A stretch of DNA of 64,000 bases from Aspidapion aeneum (Eukaryota; Arthropoda; Insecta; Coleoptera; Brentidae): assembly GCA_963576565.1 (NCBI GenBank), contig OY755039.1:128658640-128722639 (forward strand), given 5' to 3'. Positions 43,870-55,503 of this stretch are shown here, piece by piece. The notes beneath the pieces were generated by a model, which was given only the letters and a program-made list of their open reading frames with translations, was not told the origin of the DNA and ran no database searches. Position numbers and translations under genes: made by a program. Numbering within the stretch: position 1 is the stretch's first letter; each line of letters starts with the position of its first letter.

Positions 43870-45102
43870 AACATTTGTAAAGTTCTAAGATGAAAACAAT
43901 AATTTTAATACATCCACTGGACTAAGCATGCTAACAAATTATTTTTACTTTTTTTTAGTGAAGAGAATTTTGTAAACACACAGACAGATTTGCGATGTTG
44001 CATGAGTCCGTAGTTACCAAACCGAAATTCTATTTTCATCTCTGTCTTGCTCATTAAATTCTTCTTTACCCGTAGGGTATAGAAGTCAATGGTAAATATC
44101 GTTTTTTCTCTATCCAGGTCCAATTAAACCTATTCAATCAATTAAGAGCTTTTATTCTAAATGAGCCTGAGCAGTTCAAAAACTTTATTATCTTTTAAAG
44201 CAATAGCAAGCGCGGGAAAAGTTTGATTAGTAGGTAGATGCTAATTAAAAGGGCACAAGAAGCTATATTATAATATACAGCAGTGGCGTACATATAAAAT
44301 CACTGTACTGTTAATAAGTTCCATTCTCTCGAATTGAAACTTTCATTTCTATCTTGGTTTTCTGCATAAAACTCTAAGGCATCAAGCTTCATGATTTTTG
44401 AATGGGTAAACGCTATTTAAGAAGAAAAAATTAATCATACGAAAAAACTTATATCTCTGCCAATAATTAATTTTGACAAGTTATACTGACACCATTACAA
44501 AGAAGAGAAATTGCAGCAATGAAAAAAATAATAAACCCAGAAAATCTAGGAGTGCTTATCTTTGCTTAAGAAGAAAAACCCTTTAAATATAAATTAGGTG
44601 ACTATTTTTAGGTCTTTGGAAAATTTAATATTACTATTTAAGTCTAGGTTTTTATATTAATATGATGTACAAAGGTAGCACTTGTGTGAGGTCATGGTAG
44701 GTTGGTAAAGATGTAAAAAAGATGATTCTACACCGAGACCTTAAAATAATGTGGAGGAATCAAAACACTTGTTTTAAGTCGCATGGATTTTGCTCCTAGA
44801 ATAAAGTGCTGATGCTATTCATCATAAGGAAAATACCAAAAATATTATGGCAACATATATTTTGCCTTTTGTTAATAAAAATTTTGAGTTAAGTTTTTAA
44901 CCAGAATTATACTCTTAATAGTTTAGCAATAACCATGCAAAATTTATCATCTAGCTTTGAGCCTTACCCCTTACCAAATATTTGGGATAATATTAAAAAG
45001 GGCACAGAGATTTCTTTCATTTTCAATTCCATGTCTACTTTCTAGACTTTGTATTAGTAGAAGTTTTTTATTTATGTTTTTCTATTTTCAAAACTTAGGA
45101 AA
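43870..45102. other. Unannotated stretch
   Basis: No supported feature. The minus-strand open frame at 43905-44123 has no domain. Confidence 0.4.
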
Positions 45103-45226
45103 ATATTCTTATCGTTTAACATTCAAATTGGTGCAAATATGTTATTTCAAAGAACCCCCCTCTAACCCGCGCACCGTCTACGTCAAAACCACGGCCATCA
45201 TGGGAACTACGAAAGTCACTGCTTAA
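45103..45226 (+). other. Possible terminal coding exon
   Basis: After an acceptor-like TTTTCAAAACTTAG (ending 45102) the frame runs GKYSYRLTFKLVQICYFKEP, then PSNPRTVYVKTTAIMGTTKV and TA before TAA at 45224. The last 25 codons have mostly G or C in third position (15 of 24), which is unusual here and typical of constrained insect coding sequence. An alternative acceptor lies just before the Glu-Pro-Pro (TTTCAAAG). I do not recognise the protein and see no upstream exon in the window. Confidence 0.3.
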
Positions 45227-45826
45227 AAGCCAACTCAACAAAACGCGTATTGAGAAACTTTTCGTTTAAAAAACCGATTTTCCCATCGAACTTTTACCGG
45301 TAAAATTAAGCGGTTTGGTATCCAACGAGGAACCAGGAAGAAGGTAAGATTGGACCAATAACTGGATTTTTAGACCGGTATTCTTTTCAGTTCTTTTCTA
45401 TTTATTTCGCTGAAGTTGTGTGTTCCGCACCACCAATTATTTTCAAGTTTACACAAATTAAGCAAAATCATCAAAACATAAATGAAAATATTATTATATA
45501 TCTTAACAAAGATACTAATTAACATCTATTTAATTAGGTCGATGCTGCGAAAATGTAGGACTAATATTATAATAACTTTAGTATTTATTTTTGGATATTA
45601 AAGATTTATTTTGCATTTCTATGATTAGTTTTTCGTCTTAAAAGTATTTAAATATATTAAATTATACCTGTTATTTTAATAAGTTTATTATAATAAATTC
45701 GGTAAGTTGTTTTAATTTTAATTGAAATAAAAGTTTTGGAAGTGAACCTTGGTAATCTAGGTATATTTTAGTTGCTTCATTATTAAACAATTTATTATTT
45801 TACGTTCTATGAATTTTATTTAAGTA

Positions 45827-47088
45827 CAGTACAACTTCAGTAATCCGGACACATATCGTTCCGGTCAATGCCGGATTATCGAGATATCCGGACTACTGGG
45901 ACTATTTATTTTTTAATAAAATTCGCAAAATTTCATACTAAAATACCTTTATTTCGTAAAAGTGTTTATATAAAAAAAGGTAAAACTTAAAAAATCATTC
46001 CAATGTTATAAAAATATAAAACTACAAAAAATGTATGTTCCTATGTAGATACATACATACCTATGTATAACTTAAACTGCATAAGTATAACTTAATCTAT
46101 TTTTTTTTGAAAAAAAGTGTCTAACTAAGTTTGAAGTTGAAAGTTTTTAGCTAGTTCTAACGCTTTTTTCTTTAGCCGTTTGAGTAGCATTATGTCCTCC
46201 ACTGGAAAATCATTTTCTTCTGCCCATTAAATGGATACTGATAACGACCTCGCAGCGTCACCGTGCTTTACTCTTTGCACCATTCCTCCTTCAATGTCTG
46301 ATTCGCCGGATTCATTCTGTTGGTCTTTGTTAACTATTACCTCGTTTATTATGTCTTCTTCTGTTTGGTCTAAAATAGTGTCTTTTTCTCCAGTCGCCAA
46401 CTGCATAATGTCATTACTACTTAAGTTATTTTCTGGATCTATGATATTCAGTGAAGCTATAATGGCCTTAAGGTCTGACTCATTTACAACGCAAAGTCTC
46501 TTTCGTAGTTCCGAAAGTGGAAGATTTTCTTCATCAGACTCCGCGTCCTCTAACACCTCTGTACCGCGAATGGGCTCAGTCCATAATACTCCCTCGCTCT
46601 TTTGAATATTTCTTTGAGAGATTGATGTCCAAGCAAAGTCCAAGTTATCTACTACATCTTTTAAGTTGTATTCTTTCAACATCTTTACCATATCTGCTCC
46701 TTCATTTAATTTGACTTGATTGAGCAAACGCTTTCTGTATCCCACCTTTATGTTTTGAATCAAGTTTTGGTCCATTGGCTGTAGTACTGCCGTGCATTTA
46801 AGAACATAACTCTAAAGTCTGAATCAAAATTTATTTTTTCGTCTGGAGGATGAATTCAGAAATGCCTACAATTACTACGTCGCGTGAAACTTGTTAAGAC
46901 AGGAAAATTATTGTTATGTTTCTTAGATTAGTTTTACATGCCATATAGGCTAGGTTCTTTCACGATTGGCTTAACCTTTAAACGTCCGGTTTAGAGAGGT
47001 AAAATCTTGAAAATGTCCGGTTTATAGAGCAATCTGGATTACTGGAGTATCCGTTTTTGCGAGTGTCCGAACTACTGAAGTTGTACTG
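45827..47088. mobile_element. pogo/Tigger-like element, internally deleted
   Basis: The ends CAGTACAACTTCAGTAATCC and (inverted) CAGTACAACTTCAGTAGTTC continue to CGGACAC. TA flanks both sides (45825-45826 and 47089-47090). A second, weaker repeat (GGATTA...CCGGAC) lies inside each end. The 1262 bp include the C-terminal part of a Tigger transposase on the minus strand and lack the DNA-binding and most of the DDE domain. It is a non-autonomous deletion derivative. Confidence 0.9.
46227..46810 (-). pseudogene. Tigger/pogo transposase C-terminal fragment
   Basis: A 182-codon frame starts MDQNLIQNIKVGYRK. The upstream in-frame codons give CTAVLQP, reconstituting the conserved PxxTAVLQPMDQ motif that lies near the end of the DDE domain in pogo/Tigger/Jerky-type transposases. 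The rest is the acidic, poorly conserved C-terminus (AESDEENLPLSELRKRL, DIEGG). Everything N-terminal, including the HTH domains and catalytic Asp residues, is deleted, so it cannot be active. The family is clear from the motif. A domesticated role is possible for such fragments but nothing here supports it. Confidence 0.85.
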
Positions 47089-47163
47089 TATTTCATTTGG
47101 TCTTTAGAAATATTGCTCAAAAATATGTATACACGGTGTTTTACGAACATCGAAACACAGGCC

Positions 47164-47690
47164 TTTTTGGGTATTTAGAGTGCGAATTTGAAGAAACGCT
47201 CGGACACTCTTTTCGAGGGGATACTTTACCCCTATATTTTAAATAGGGAGGGTGGGTCTAGTAATACCTTGTTTTGAAGGCCTTTTATCCTTACAACCGT
47301 GTAAAAATTTCAAAAATCTATCCATTAGTTCTTAAGATAATTGCCTTCAAACTTTCAAATTTAACATGGACTGATAAAATAAAAATTTAATTAGAATTTT
47401 ATTATTTTTCGGATTTAATTTTTATTTTATCATTCCATAAATTTAAAAGCAAATTTCTCAAAAACTAATCGATGTATTTTCGAAATATTTACACAGTTGG
47501 AAAGACATTCAAGAGATCTTCAAAGCAAGGTATCACTAGACCCCACTTTCCCTATTCAAAATATAGAGGTAAAGTATACCCTTCGAGAGGTTCGTGCTAC
47601 AAAAGTTTCAAGATAGTCAATGTCCCCCTCGCAAACAAAATCGACGTGTCCGAGCGTTTCTCCAAATTCGCACTCTAAATACCCAAAAAG
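47164..47690. mobile_element. Foldback element (~220-bp arms)
   Basis: TTTTTGGGTATTTAGAGTGC, GAAACGCTCGGACAC, TATACTTTACC-like and GGGTCTAGTAATACC near the left are repeated inverted at 47500-47690. The centre (47380-47430) is AT-rich. A half copy at 57000-57220 ends GGCATCCCGTATA. Non-coding. Confidence 0.8.
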
Positions 47691-48075
47691 TAATTATTCT
47701 TAAAGAGTTTTAGAATCGTATTTAAACTTTATGATTAACGGAAAAATTTGATAAGTTTTTCAAAGATCAAATTGTAAAAAATCGAATTAAATTTTAAGAA
47801 AGTTTTCCTCTGCGTACTATTGTAAAATCTTAAAGGCGTATAATTAAAATTTTTGTCAATGGCAGAGGTCTTTTGTTCTATAGCTTTTGTTTTAAGATCT
47901 CCCATTGATTTTCAAGAGAAATCTTTATCCAAATCTGACGCTTCGGATATGAAAGGCGAGTAAATTTTAACGGAAAGTAAATGTTCATGTATTTTTATTT
48001 TTTAATGCTTTTACGTAAACTGTATAGTTTTAATGGCCGTTACAATATCTTTAACCAAAACAACTACACTAGTAG
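47691..48075. other. Unannotated stretch
   Basis: No supported feature. Confidence 0.4.
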
Positions 48076-48261
48076 CAGTGGCGCACCCAGGAATATATCT
48101 TGGGGGGGCCCGAGGCCTCTTGGGGAGGCCCCGAGGCCGCTTGGGGGGGGGGGGGGGCGAAGCCTCATGATGTCGAATATCAAGCTATTTTTTGTGTTTT
48201 TTTCTGAAATATGTCGAAATTATGTAAAAAAATCTTGGGGGGGGGCCCGGGTGCGCCCATG
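48076..48261. mobile_element. hAT-like G-rich MITE (CAGTGGCGCACCC family)
   Basis: Same ends and interior as 4440-4607, with an expanded GC part (GGCCCGAGGCC repeated) and a G15 run. Flanks show ACAACTAC...CTAG on the left and CTAG...GTAGTTGT on the right, an inverted match outside the element, so an older inverted repeat may have been its target. Confidence 0.7.
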
Positions 48262-48299
48262 CTAGTCGTAGTAGTTGTGGAAGACCATTTTTGGTCTAG

Positions 48300-50312
48300 C
48301 GACTAGGCACTGTCACCATATACCAAACTGATGCACATGCCCCTTAGGATGCAAGTTATCTTTTGTCTGGCACCTATTTGTCTAGGGTAGGGAAGGAAGC
48401 AAGCAAACAAGCTGTTGGATACCAAGATAATAGAAATAACAATAAGATGTGGTGGACGGAAGAAATACAGGAAACGGTCAAGGAGAAAAAACGCACATAC
48501 TTGAAATGGCTCAGTACTAAAGAACAAAGAGACCTAGAAATCTACACGCATACCAGAAGAGAGCTAAGAAATTTGATACGCACAGAAAATAATGAAATAT
48601 TCGAGCGCAAATGCCACGATATAAATACACACGTAGGAGGTAGGCAGAGTTCTGAAGTATGGAAATTCATTTCTACAGTAAAAAACCCAACAAAAGAAAA
48701 AGTAAACATCCAGATTATCAAACCAGAACAATGGACAGAACACTATAAGGGACTGCTGCAGGAGAGGAGAGACATAGAAGTACATGGAGAGGAAGTAATA
48801 ATCGAAAAAGAAATGATAAGGAATAGTATTAAAAAGCTTAAATCCGGAAAAGCTAGCGGACCTGGGGGAATATATGCTGAAATGCTCAAATATGGATCAG
48901 AGAAACTACTCGAAAATCTCACATATATTATCAATCAATGCATAAATGGACATCCTGTACCTGATAACTGGAAAATTGCATTCATATCCTCAATACATAA
49001 AAAAGGAAACAAGCTGGATTGCAACAATTACAGAGGAATTTCAGTAACCAGTACTCTAAGTAGATTGTACGGTAGGATTCTTAGAGATCTAATAGAGAAT
49101 GATTTTCATGAACAAGAAGAAGAAGAGCAAAGTGGGTTTCATGCAAGCAGATCTTGTAGTGATAATGTTTTTTGTCTTAAACAAGTAATTGAGAAAAGGA
49201 GCGCCAGAAATATAGAGACTCATGTTACCTTTGTGGACGTACAAAAAGCATATGATACCCTTCCAGTAGAAAAATTATGGAGAGTGTTAGAGCAGACTAA
49301 TATCAATCATACATACATAAAAGCGATAAAAGAACTATACAAAGGGTCAAAATCTAAAATTAAAATTGGAAATCGACTTTCAAAAGAATTCCTGGTAACG
49401 AAAGGCTTAAGACAGGGATGTTGTATCTCTCCAACTCTTTTTAAAATATATATCGCAGTAGCTCTGGAAACGCAAAGTACACGGCATGGGAATACAACTT
49501 AACGACCGATTTACCATATACACACTACAGTTTGCTGACGACCAAGTAATTGTAGCTAATGATAAAGAAGACATGGAGTATATGATGAGAAAGTTAACGG
49601 AAGAATACCAAAAGTGGGGGTTAACAGTGAACGTGGACAAGTCACAGTACTTATGTATTGGAAACGAATCAAGTGAATTGGAACTAGAAAATGTACAAAC
49701 AATATCTCCATGTAATGAGTATGTATACTTGGGTGTCACATTTGATAAGACGAAAACAGACTGTAAAGAACTGGAAAAAGAATAGTAAAAGCAAAAAAGG
49801 TTATTGGTTGTTTTAACAGTATTTTAAGGAGCAGAGAGATAAAAAATAACGTAAAATTTAACATATATGAAACAATGGTAAAAAGCACGCTGTTGTATGG
49901 AATAGAGACTTGTCGCGTAATAGAAAAATACAAAGCAAAAATGGAAAGTGTCGAAATGGATGCAATAAGAAGATCAATTAGAATATCTAGAACAGATCAT
50001 ATAAGAAATGAGATCATAAAAGAAAGAATGGGAATCGAGGGAAGCATAACGGATGACGTCACTAAAAGGCAACTGATATAGTACGGCCATGTACAACGGA
50101 TGAGCGACGAAAGATTACCAAAGCAGGTTCTAGAATGGCAACCAATAGGGCGCAGAAAAAGAGGGCGTCCTAAACTGGAATGGCAACAGTCAATCCAAAA
50201 ATCAATGAGTCAAAAAAATCTGACGGAAGATGACTGTCAGGATCGAAGGAGGTGGAGAATAGGCGTCGTACAACGTAGAAAAACGTTCTAAACCGACATA
50301 GTAGTTAGTAGG
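48300..50312 (+). mobile_element. RTE-like LINE, main copy (family 1)
   Basis: A 5'-truncated non-LTR retrotransposon with almost the complete RT domain and 3' end. It lacks the endonuclease domain. The 3' boundary is set by comparison with 1-385 (CGACATAGTAGT). The conceptual protein is described in the entry for 48363-50291. The element follows a hAT MITE by about 40 bp. The GRRKRGRPK C-terminal signature and tail favour the RTE clade. Confidence 0.9.
48363..50291 (+). pseudogene. Non-LTR reverse transcriptase (RTE-like), frameshifted
   Basis: The first frame, 379 codons (48363-49502), contains a charged linker (MWWTEEIQETVKEKKRTYLK), the RT start KSGKASGPGGIYAEMLKYG, and fingers WKIAFISSIHKKGNKLDCNN-YRGISV. 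It continues with EQSGFHASRSCSDN, motif A VTFVDVQKAYDTL (catalytic Asp intact) and motif B LRQGCCISPTLFKIYI. Near 49470-49500 a small deletion shifts the frame. The next frame (49486-49785) carries motif C, LQFADDQVIVAND with both Asp residues, and GLTVNVDKSQYLCIG. Two more frames (49875-50081, 50100-50291) hold the C-terminal TLLYGIETCRV, GRRKRGRPKLEWQQSI and the stop. All catalytic residues survive but two or three frameshifts prevent one product. The protein made the cDNA copy at the target site in the living element. Confidence 0.9.
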
Positions 50313-51117
50313 GATCTTTATACTGCGCAGCAAGTATACACAGTAGACCGACGCTTTTACACCCGCTTTTCCGAAAGGTGGCCCTGCTACAAGTTAGACT
50401 TGCATCTATCTAACATCGCTATCGTCCCAGCAAAACTTGGTTATAGAAGATAGACTTCTATTCTTTGCAGCACAACAGTCGTGACAATTGTCGTGAGTTG
50501 ACTCTAGGACAATTATGTTGGCGCCCACACAGGCGGATTTTAAGAAAAAGCTGGCCATAACCCCTAAACACTAAAAAGCACTGTTTAATTGTAAAATTGC
50601 TATTAGTGCAATCACTGATGATCATGCTAGGCCGTGACCATGTCACGCCTAATTTGAAAAACAATTGCCATAGTAATGACCGATGAAACTTCCATTTATT
50701 TTTTAATGTTATTTGCGTTACTTAAATTTACATAAGCTGATGGTTAAAAAGCCCTTTTAAACATATTTAACATTGTTTTTTATTTTATTGGTAATATTTT
50801 AAACCGGTTTAAAGCAACCGTTGCAGAAAACTTTTTAAATTTTCATTTTCTGAAATAGAATTTGACTAAATGTTTCAACTTCATCCAACTTTATTGACAT
50901 TTTTGGTCCTATTAAGTGCATGCATATGTTTTCTAAGTAACAAAGTTAGTTTCATCTGCGGAGTTATGCGGATCGAGTAAAAAAGTTAAAATTTATTTTT
51001 GTGTATATAGAAAATTGTCCAGTAAGAAATACGTACATAATATGCGTAAATTAATAAATAAGTTTTCTTAGCTTTAATAACAATGGTTTTTGTAAACCAA
51101 AAGTATAATTATTATGT
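50313..51117. other. Unannotated stretch, LTR/PBS-like patch
   Basis: GTCGTGACAATTGTCGTGAG and TTGGCGCCCACACAGG at 50478-50535 resemble an LTR end and primer-binding site. No matching LTR or polyprotein follows. No gene seen. Confidence 0.3.
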
Positions 51118-51280
51118 CAGCAATGGCTAGAAAAGGTATTATTTTCGACAACAAAAAAAATTGAGATAACACTGAAAATATGTTATTTTGGTGTATTGTA
51201 TCTTAGCAATTTTATCGTGACGTCTGTCCGTGTGTGTGTCTGTGTGGTGTATTTAGGTGTGTGTATATCTGTTCGGCGCA
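51118..51280 (+). repeat. Dispersed repeat (GATAACGCCGAAA family)
   Basis: CTAGAAAAGGTATTATTTTC, GAGATAACACTGAAAATATG and a GT-rich tract match 24228-24345. It runs directly into the tandem-unit element. Confidence 0.65.
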
Positions 51281-51284
51281 AGCT

Positions 51285-51680
51285 AAATAAAAGGGTGGGG
51301 GTAGATTAAAAAAATTAGAGTATATGTAAAAATATGGCGTGTGTGATATCAAACGAAAGGTAATTAAGTCTTAAATTAAACAGAATACATTTTAGTTGAT
51401 TTAAAAAAAAAAGTTGGGAGTAGATTTGAAAAATTAGATTTTAAGGGAAAATATGGCGTGTGTCGTATCAAACGAAAGTTAATTGAGTCTGGAATTAAAC
51501 AAAATACATTTTATATATTTTTTTATAAAAAGTATTTTTTTTCAAAATTAGAGTTCAAATAAAAATATGGCTTGTTGTTGTTGAATAAAATATATTTAAT
51601 TTTTTAGTTATATTTGCTCACATGTACACTATACCTATAGTACATTGTGTGAGCTTAGGGGCCCATATATTGGCAGAGTA
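51285..51680 (+). mobile_element. Tandem-unit element, right part
   Basis: Three decaying 115-bp units (AAAGGGTGGGGGTAGATT, ATGGCGTGTGTGATATC) are followed by the terminal palindrome GCTCACATGTACACTATA...TTGTGTGAGC and GGCCCATATATTGGCAGAGT. The conserved flank and (GACA)n are missing, so it is truncated at the left. Confidence 0.8.
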
Positions 51681-52463
51681 TTTTTCTTGCTAGACAATAT
51701 ACTTCATTTATAACGAAAGTCGGAAAAAATAGAAAAAGTTTAATTAACTTATTTTTGCAAAAATATCACATTGTTTTATGCAATTGCGAATTTTACATAC
51801 CTACATGCTGGTTAAAACATTTTTTCATGGAGCTATGCAATTATTAAAATCAAATATTGCAATATCTTGTATAAATTTATACAGCCAAATTTCTGGTTTC
51901 AACGATTTTTTAGGAAGCATTTTAATTAATTAGTAAAGTTCCAAATTTTATTTTTTTGTGGGGGGTCCTTAAAGAATTTTTCTTCTTTATCTTTTTTAAA
52001 CAATAAATCATATATTTTTTTATTATTATATGCAATTTTAGGGGGCTATAAATGGATCTTAGGTTTTGACCAGCTTTTTCGTGAAATCCGCCTGTGTGCG
52101 CCATCCTTATATTTACTATATAGCACTTATAGCAGGCTCCTGGGTTATTGTTCCTGGTGCCCCGGCTGGTTGCGTATCGCCTCCTGGACTACACTTGCGT
52201 ATATTCTCGATGTTCAAGGTCAACTTATATTTTGCGTTCATCTTATCACATGCTAATTCAATGGCGACTGTTGAACTCTGAAAAGGAAGTGGGCGGCAGG
52301 GCGACGAGAATTTTTTTTGGTTTTTGCATCGTTGTGCGATACAGGAACCTGGTACCTTCTGCATATGAAACCGCGACCATACCACGGCACTACTCTGTCG
52401 CTAAATTACCCTAAACACGTTCATATTTAATCCAAGCAATAATCGATTATTCCCTCTATAAGC
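51681..52463. other. Unannotated, overlapping open frames on both strands
   Basis: 52066-52414 is less AT-rich and open on both strands (71-89 codons) but shows no domain, and the frames overlap. I do not call a gene. Confidence 0.35.
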
Positions 52464-52499
52464 ATAGAGAAATATATTCCCCTTTATATTTCTTTATGG
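52464..52499. repeat. 15-bp hairpin
   Basis: CATAGAGAAATATAT pairs with TTATATTTCTTTATG around CCCC. Confidence 0.6.
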
Positions 52500-52813
52500 T
52501 CTAAGCACCGTACAGGGAAAACCTGTAGGGTGGTATAAGCTTCTATAAAAAAAAAAGTAGAATATTTTTCGATATAAGGTATTTTAGATGTAACTGAAAA
52601 AGCAACTGAATATATGCTCACATATCCGCACAGGAAAAAATGCGCATGAGAAAAAATGTAAACACGGAAAAATGTTGTGTGAAGCAAATGTTGCTACCAC
52701 TACGCTACGGATGACGACACGTGATCCATATACAACAAAGTTGTGCCAGAAGAGCTCTTAATTAAGACATTGAAGATCAGGAAAATCCACATGGAAAAGT
52801 ATAGACTAGAAAT

Positions 52814-53052
52814 CTGCCCTATTTTTGCAAAACCTAGCAACTCGAGTTTTAAATTTTTTTTTGCATTTTTAAAACCGGCGCAAAAAACTACATATAATAT
52901 TTTTTTTGTATTTTTATCTCTTACGGTTTCGCGATAATAGCCAATTTAATTTTATTATTTTCCATTAGCTAAATGGCAAAATATTTCCGAAAAAATGCTC
53001 TCCTAAAAAGTTACCAAAAACGTATCTACTAGGTTTTGCAAAAGTAGGGCAG
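52814..53052. mobile_element. MITE with CTGCCCTA ends, AAAT duplication
   Basis: The ends, 24 bp starting CTGCCCTA(T/C)TTTTGC, are inverted with one mismatch. AAAT flanks both sides (52810-52813 and 53053-53056). The interior has no coding potential. A 4-bp duplication does not point to one superfamily. Confidence 0.75.
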
Positions 53053-53430
53053 AAATCATAGATAGGTGTGTACGACCTATCATGCACAAACAATAAATAT
53101 AATATCTTAGTAGAAGAAGAATTGGTTGCCTTCCTGTTACTGTCCTTTCTGCAGGTCACCGGGGCATTATTTTGTTTGGTGTTCTTGTCTCATCCGTTAT
53201 CTGTACATGTCCCAGCAAAGCTAGTCCTCTATCTTTAATAAATTTCACAATGTTTGGTTCCGTACCCCCCATTAACCAACTTAATATGTTTTCACTGGTC
53301 GACAAATTTGACTAATAATTTTTTTTCAAACATTTTTAGTTGTTCGTCATTTACTTTTGTTAGTGTCCATAGTTCGCACCCATATGTCGCTTCTTGCCTA
53401 AGTATTGAAGTGTGGATTTTTTTTCCATAT

Positions 53431-53659
53431 CGTCACCCTGATTCTGAAACGTCTTAACAAAATTTTACAGGAATAAGAAAAGTTTGAAGCAAATTACATA
53501 GCGTAAGCATTATGCGAAATCGCGGGAATGACCGTTTTATATTTTTTTTTGGTTGCGAGGATTTAGCAGCATATAGCTATGCATCATTACTAAACTTTGA
53601 CGCGAAAATATAAATTTTAATTTTTTTGTGGGTTACGACGTTTCAGAATTAGGGTGACG
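53431..53659. mobile_element. MITE with CGTCACCCTGATTCTGAAACG-type ends
   Basis: The terminal 22 bp (CGTCACCCTGATTCTGAAAC / inverted at 53638-53659) pair with about one mismatch. ATAT is duplicated on both sides. Sister unit 2 of the LINE array reads CCATATATCGTTAAATTC without the element, giving the empty site. Confidence 0.85.
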
Positions 53660-54208
53660 ATATATAGTTAAATTATTTGACTTGAGCAGTTTTTGATGAG
53701 GATAAAATATATTTTTTCATGATTGATTGTTCTCTGGTCTATTTCCTCTAAAATAGAGGTTTTTTCTTTATGTTTTCTCATAAGTATGTAAACTTTTTCA
53801 TTTTCTTGAAAACATAACCAAGTACCTGAAAATTAAGCATAATCTCATATCTCTCGTTGTTTTTGAGAAGTTAATGTATTTAGTTGTTTACTCATTTATT
53901 TTCAGTCTTCGTTTTTCAGCTTCTATATCAAGCACTGTTAGAGTTTCCGTCAAAGATATTTGCTCTCCAGATACTATGAACAGAAATGTTATTCGCTTAG
54001 CCAACCTCTGCGTTAATTTGTCCCAACAAAGCTAGCCCTATATCTTTAATAAATTTCACAATGTTTGCCTCACCTATTAGCTGTTGTAATTCGTAATTTA
54101 TCCGTATCCGCCAATAACCAACTTAATACGTTTTCACTGGTCGACAAATTTTACTAATAATTTTTTTTCAAACATTTTTAGTTGTTCTTCATTTACTTTT
54201 GTTAATGT

Positions 54209-55503
54209 TGTAACATGCGGCTGTGTGACAGTGGTACTGTCACCTCAAGTGGCCAAGGCTTAAAAGTTGCGAGCTACCAATTTATGCAACTATTTGAAAA
54301 TTGATAAAATTATTAAAAGTTACTATATGTTATTAAATTTACACGATCTCGAAAGGGAATTTGATGATTCTTGGAGGAAGTTTCATGCTATAATACCTTT
54401 TTAATTTTCTTCCCGGAACTTCACATTAACACTTCTTATATTATTTTATTAAATGAATATCAAATTTTTACTACTATTAAGTTTTGTATTCAAAGATTTA
54501 CACTTCTTAAACTTTTAGGCTTTATAAACCTTTTGTATGTTTGTTGTACATATATTTATTTATCAACATTTTAAACGTTGATTGAATAGGTGAAATTATT
54601 CAATCAACTGTTTAATTTACTTAATATTACTGTTTAGGTTTGGGATATATTGTTGATTAAAAATGCCGATTTTAGGGCAACGAATGGTTTGTATTTTGAT
54701 GTTAAAAAACCATAAAACAGTTAAAACATTATTTCAAAACACTGGAAACAGTAATAATTAAAAGCTTTAAAATGAATAAACTCCAAAAGAAAAGACTAAA
54801 ATAATTATGAATAATAAAGTTAACAGTTTTATACAAAGTTAAAATAATTGATAAATTTCCCCAGTTGAAATAAAACCCGCCTTAAGAAATGTGAACGAAA
54901 GCAAACGAACCAAGCGAAGCGCAACTAAAGAGTGTTTACTCCAACGACTTTCGAAAGTTTCAGTCACTCTGCTCTCTAGGCGTTCTTGGCTTGCCGCTAG
55001 CTGATTGGTCTAAAATCTAAGCTCTCTTTAACGGTTTTCTTGTCCAAGACAAGCCACGCTGCTCTACAGACATTTTTGGCTTGCCGTTGCCGTGCTTTGA
55101 AACTTAAGCTGTCTCGCATTAGCGAGAAAGACAAAAAGACAAAATAACACCGCAATTCAAAGATGCGTGGACTCAGAAAATCGATAAAGTTAAAATTACA
55201 CAGTGTGTTTTTTAAAAGTTGAAAATAGTTTAGCTAATTTGTTTCCAGTTACAAAATATGAATTATTTTGATGTTAGTGGCTCAAAGGACATATTAGCCA
55301 AATACAACTTTTATTAAAATACAGCGAACCTGACAATATGCCAAAAAACAAGTCGCCGGAGTTGCCATAAATTTTACTTATTCTTAACCTAGTCTTGCCT
55401 ACAATTAATGCTTGTTGATGTCAAAACCAATATTTAATTAAAAATCTTTAAATACTTATAAATGGCAAAAATACCATTTGTATTCAAATCCCGTTTTGTT
55501 ACA
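54209..55503 (+). mobile_element. 1.3-kb LTR-like element (solo LTR?)
   Basis: It starts TGTAACATGCGG and ends CCGTTTTGTTACA, and is flanked by ATGT on both sides (54205-54208 and 55504-55507). Without it the LINE text reads ACTTTTGTTAATGTCCATAG, exactly as in unit 1. TG...CA ends and a 4-bp duplication suit a solo LTR, though TGTAACA is also an inverted end. 54900-55150 is less AT-rich and could hold a promoter. A related fragment is at 42105-42320. No coding region. Confidence 0.75.

Noticed and set aside
46231..46605. 124-codon plus-strand frame rich in Ser
   Set aside because: It is the antisense shadow of the Tigger transposase fragment.
52066..52414. Overlapping plus and minus frames of 71-89 codons, less AT-rich
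   Set aside because: Neither strand shows a domain, splice support or codon bias that would favour one over the other.
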